This document shows positions 19,451 to 24,054 of a DNA stretch of 24,054 bases, in pieces. The notes under the pieces were generated by a model. It did not search any database, was not told where the DNA came from, and worked only from the letters and a program-made list of their open reading frames with translations. A program made the position numbers and the translations under genes. The first letter of the stretch is position 1, and each line of letters begins with the position of its first letter. Source of the DNA: Saccoglossus kowalevskii. Lineage: Eukaryota; Hemichordata; Enteropneusta; Harrimaniidae. The stretch covers positions 38,539 to 62,592 of the forward strand of contig NW_003126893.1 in the NCBI RefSeq assembly GCF_000003605.2. Reading direction: 5' to 3'.

Positions 19451-22400
19451 ACATATTAACTTCACATATACATATATATATTTCTGAATATAATTGAACA
19501 ATGTGCAGATTTAATTTATTTTAATTTGTCGTATGTCCATATATAGTATATGGACGTGCATATTCCAAGCATCAATACGATATACATTAAACATAATACC
19601 ATGTACTACCCATGATTTTAGGGTGGTTGGCAAGGCGGGATTATGCGATCTTCCTCATATTAAAGCTTGTATTCATTCATTGGTAGCTTTCTTGGCACGT
19701 TTTTTGACTAACAACATAACAAATTAAATGAGGCTCGATTTGTCATCTAGAACCACATGACCAGTAACATGTAATGGCACATGATATATATGCTGTATAA
19801 TTGATTAACCACAGTATTTTGAAAACACTTCTTAACCCATAATTAATATGTGTATAGTCATCAACTTGATGTGTTTACATTTCTGTTTACACGATTGTAT
19901 TCACTGAATCAATAACACGTGTTGAATAATAAGACACTGTGTTAACCTGACCTTTATTAACTGTATTAAACTGCCAAACAGACGAAGTAGCTGCACGAGG
20001 TTAAACACCATTGTTTTGGATTTTAATATAATATCTAATACTGCCTTCTACAGTAAATATAACACATTAAGCCAAATACACATTGTTCCATTAATAAAAC
20101 GACCACGATTCTTTTTTTATATTTAAGTTAACTTTATTTTTTTTCAAGGTAACAATTACACAGACAAGAAAGGAAGAAGAAAGGAAAAAACACTGTCCTA
20201 TTTGTATTCAAATATAGACAATCATAAACATTATAAGCTTTGCTGTACAAAAGAAAAAAATGATAATTCTGTTATTATAAAATTTGCATGAAACAACTGG
20301 CATACTAGATGGCACTTTCTGTACATAATCCCTCAAAGGCTCAAAAAAAAGAAGGCAAAAACACCGTACACACTAACCGGTTAACCACCAAAATATAACG
20401 TGACGTTGTTTTATGGTGCAAAATTGACCCATTTTTCTAGAAACAGAAACGTGGTGTTTCTTCTTATGGAAATCATATTTTCTCTCTTTCTTATATAACT
20501 AATTTCAGCTTTAATGGCAACAAAGGATGGCAATTCTTTCTTAATTTTGCTTATATAGATGCATTTTTTAAAGATTATAATTAAATGGTTTAAACGATTC
20601 TAATAAATACATATTTAGAAGTTGTTCAGAAAGCACCCATGTAGACATGAATACGAATGCCGATGTGAATCCAGACCGAAATAACATATAAATGGTCTGT
20701 AAAATACAGAAATCGAAAAGCAATCATATAGATTCCAGCCAAAGAGAATGTCATAGCAGTTTCGACACTATCTTTTCATTTGCATACATTGAATACTTAC
20801 TAGCACATATAATGCACTAATCACTGTACCACTAAGTATTTTCATCGCAATTTGCGGTTCCATACTGAACAACATATAATTAAATTTGTTCGTAATATTA
20901 TCTATTACAAAGTTATAAAATGATGATCGTGGCATGTTTCCATGACAACACTTATGTAAAACTCTGTGTTTTAAATCTAGAGAAATTTGATGCAATGATC
21001 TGCGCATCCATATATCTAATTATCTAATTTGCATATATAATCTTATCCTTCATCTAAAAAGTTTTTTTTATTATAAAACAAGCACTGCTTCCATTAGATG
21101 ATGTACATCTAGTCCCCTGGCAAAAATGTGAAATGAAAATGAAATACCCCTAACTGATAATATTTCCATGGTGACAAGCAACTACTTGTATATGACCTTA
21201 TGTATTATTTGCAATATACCCGGATATTGTTCATAATATATGGGTAGATTGTAAGATGCTAAAAGTTGTTAAGTTTGAGAACCGAAATGTGCACAAAAAT
21301 AATAAGCACAGATGCGTCGATTTTTTTTTATGCTAATAATCTAATTTGCGTATTCATTTATGTACTTGATTTTAAAAACATCTTTCTTTCATTCATTCTA
21401 ACAGTACTGATTTTAAAAAAGACCTTTCATACATGTACATATTTTGCCATACACATATCTAGGCAAATGATATAATATGGGGAAAATGTGCGTGGCCGTT
21501 AATGTTTTAGCAAAGTTATTCAAAATGCAGCACAAATGTTGAAGTAAAATATTTGTGGTCTGAATATTTAATGAGTGCTTAATGAGTGCAATAAATCTAC
21601 ATTTAGAAAATTTAGAAAAAAATAGCTAATCAAACATCGGAGTTAATAATAAACCAGTATGCTAATAATATGACATAAACTACTATGATTACACTTCATT
21701 AGATAGATCATAGACACAGCTACGGGTTGGTTTCAATCGGCAGACACTGTTACTTCGACAGTGAATATGTGATATTGATGTAAAACTATGTAATATTTAT
21801 CCAGAAGTTCACAAAACTTTGGCAAACAGCCATTTTGAATATAGCATTGTATAATCACTGACCTTGAAATGAAAGATGTTCGTTGTCACTTATATTTAAA
21901 CAGAAATGTTGTATTTGCTCCATGTTTAGTAATATTTATATAGTATTGATTTAAGAGTTAAGTTAGAGAAGTATGTGTGATGCTGACTTGTAGGTCAAAA
22001 GGACAGAAAATACTTATTTGTGTGTTGAAATGGCCATAACATAATGGTCATATGTACTAAAGTGAGGTGTTCCAAGTACTGTACACTTGTTGAATAATTA
22101 TCAAAATTGTATGCATAAATTAAGTTATCAGAACCAAAAAAATATTCTTATTTTTCATGTGTTCCATATAACTGAAATTGTGAACAAGGGAATGTATGCA
22201 GATTCGTTATAAAATTACAAAAAAGTAAATTTTGAATAAAAATTGCAAACTAACAGCCTTAAATCAAGGATGCAGCAGACTTTAACATCTTTTGTACTCT
22301 ACAAAATAAATCAACTAGCAAATGTTATCAATATGTTCCAATCCAATTCCATATGGTTTTTCTAAACTAAATATATTGTCAATCAACAATTGTTATATTG

Positions 22401-24054
22401 ATAATACAATTTAATTAATTTATAAATGTAGGATTTTTTTACATTATATATTTTTATTGAAAATGACATGATTGTCTTATGTTGGTATGCAGGGCGGACA
22501 GTTCATTATTAGAATGGTGGTCGGACAGCTTAATATCAACAGGAGGGATTGGTATGAGAGGGTGGCGTTCGATCTCGGTGGAACGTTTCGAAGTCATCCG
22601 TAGGCCATCGTCAAAGCAACAACGTCCCTTTTACAATCATTTCAGCGATTTCGTTACAGAATAATCCTCAACAAAACATAGAAACATCACATAAAAAGAA
22701 ATACAGGCTCTAAAATTATGTCTATTGCAAAAAAAAATCAACCGTCAACCAGCTTGACGCCACAATTTTTTGCTGGAGCCTTAGTTCTACGCGTAATTTT
22801 ATTGCGTTCAAGATTGTTTCATTTCAAACTGCGCATGCACACACACGGTGGTTTCTCGAAATGCATACTAATTAGGTAACTTGTCACTGATAAAAGTTAC
22901 TGAAAACATTTTAAGCCATTTTGAGCAATAGTACTAGAGTGAAATATCAAGTGAAATATCTCCATGAATTTCATAACTTGCTATGATCACGGTAAAGAAA
23001 AAACCTGTGGTTACTTTCAACCGTTTGCTGGAGTCTGATCAAAAACGTGTCTCAAAAAACACCTTTACATCAGTTTTTCGCTTATTCGAATTAGTCAATT
23101 TGACAATGATCTGTGCTATTGGAAAGCATTTTAGCACAATTTTTCAACACTGCTCATAGTTACGTTGTTTATAAATGCATTAACTACTGAGGAACTTAAT
23201 TATTAATATAGTCATTAACTCAAAATTAGGTAAGAGAGTAAAATACAAAAACATTAGTAGTAAATAACAAATATTTAATCAGAACTAAGATTGCAAACAA
23301 TGAATAATAATGCATACTGTTTTTCACTAGAAGTGAACTTGTACTACAAATTTATAATGAACTAACTAATCTGGTCCATCAACAAACCTCTGTTTGTACT
23401 TAATTTTAATGCAATGACCATATATTTAGCAAATTGAATTATTGAGACTATATGTGTGTATACACCTCAATATACAAACTTCCAAATATTGGAATTATTT
23501 AACTTGCAAAATCGTTCAGGAGTAGCCAGTGCTGGACAATTACAAATATATTGTTGTGTTGGGGGTTATTGGTGTGTAGAATTATTTTGTGTGAAATGTT
23601 CTGCTGTGTTCTGATTGTTTAACTGTGTAGATATTAACACCACAGTATCATACACACACTTTAGTTGGCCATCCCTGAGAGAAGAAACAAATTCTGTTTC
23701 CAGTATCTGATAGGCAAAATTAACAAGCGATTGAAATCATCGTCAAGTTGAGAAACAGATTTATTTCGGCCTAGCATAAGCTAATACAGTGTATTTAACG
23801 TCTTTAGACAAGAACACATAAAATGCCACTCCCAATTCCCGATATTGTAGGATATTGTCAATTTATATTTAAAACAATTAGGTTGTAAGAGTAAAGCAAA
23901 AGTTACTCCAATGATATTCATATTCTATTTCCTAACTGGTCAGACAAATAACATGACAATAGAAAATAGTGATTTTAAATACTATGTCAAAATCCTGGTG
24001 TACATGACATAATATTCAAGTATATGGGCCAGAGGGACTTATGAGATATGAAGG
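19451..24054. other. AT-rich non-coding DNA upstream of the glycosyltransferase
   Basis: No gene is recognised in these 4.6 kb. Small structures include a 9-bp-arm palindrome at 19535-19555 (GTCCATATA-TAG-TATATGGAC), a palindromic E-box AACACGTGTT at 19914-19923 about 0.5 kb upstream of the glycosyltransferase ATG, a TAACCGGTTA palindrome at 20374-20383, and an exact tandem pair of TTAATGAGTGC at 21568-21589. There is also a CpG-dense patch at 22480-22670 with frames open on both strands. Part of 19451-20800 may be the first intron and promoter of the glycosyltransferase gene. Open frames elsewhere are of chance length. Confidence 0.5.
22440..22670. other. CpG-dense island with open frames on both strands
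   Basis: An abrupt rise in G+C and CpG within AT-rich DNA. On the plus strand a splice-acceptor-like TATGCAG ends at 22491. One frame then stays open to a stop at 22664 (containing GMRGWRSISVERFEVIRR), and another reads GQLNINRRDWYERVAFDLGG before a stop. On the minus strand a frame containing IERHPLIPIPPVDIKLSDHH is open for about 57 codons. I recognise none of these. The island could be one exon of an unseen gene on either strand, a promoter, or a decayed insertion. Confidence 0.35.

Noticed and set aside
20133-20138. Poly(A) signal (AATAAA) on the minus strand
   Set aside because: It lies upstream of the glycosyltransferase with no gene ending there. The hexamer is common in AT-rich DNA.
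1-24054. CRISPR arrays, bacterial operons, phage or plasmid features
   Set aside because: There are no regularly spaced repeats, no dense co-directional genes and no ribosome binding sites. Splice signals, LINE sequence and the gene families all indicate an animal genome.

Overview
The window looks like nuclear DNA from an invertebrate animal. It is strongly A+T rich (about two thirds by eye), has very low gene density, microsatellites, decayed retrotransposon sequence and intron-type splice signals, and shows no operons or ribosome binding sites. Two recognisable genes stand out: an intronless class A (rhodopsin-like) GPCR and a Golgi core-2 type beta-1,6-N-acetylglucosaminyltransferase (GCNT/C2GnT, CAZy GT14). 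Both families are expanded in lophotrochozoans, so a mollusc or similar marine invertebrate is my best guess. That guess is inference, not something read from a marker gene.

Layout. 1-5394: AT-rich non-coding DNA with a CTCF-like site, a perfect 32-nt duplication 301 bp apart and an (AT)26 microsatellite. 5395-5925: a decayed tandem repeat with a period of roughly 110-125 bp. 6322-7326 (+): the GPCR, followed by a likely 3' UTR with a poly(A) signal. 7565-9945: non-coding DNA. 9946-10156 (-): a relic of a LINE-type reverse transcriptase around its YADD box. 10735-11560 and 14130-14970: two diverged direct copies of a ~0.83-kb unit of unknown nature that share a small reading frame. The second copy is bracketed by two short TTAA-ended inverted-repeat elements (13897-14061 and 15050-15096). 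15557-15645: a perfect 12-bp hairpin beside a (TAA)n microsatellite. 15770-16135: a CpG-dense island that may be a first exon or promoter. 18047-19419 (-): the glycosyltransferase, with its coding part in one exon, a single-base frameshift near the C-terminus and a strong 3' splice site just before the ATG. 19435-24054: non-coding DNA with one CpG-dense island at 22480-22670.

The two genes have no evident functional link: one is a plasma-membrane receptor and the other a Golgi O-glycan branching enzyme. I found no tRNA or rRNA gene, no CRISPR and no clearly new multi-gene system. The most notable items are the frameshift that separates the glycosyltransferase from its conserved C-terminal residues, the GPCR that lacks most of the class A proline and tryptophan switch residues, and the duplicated 0.83-kb unit with its TTAA elements.
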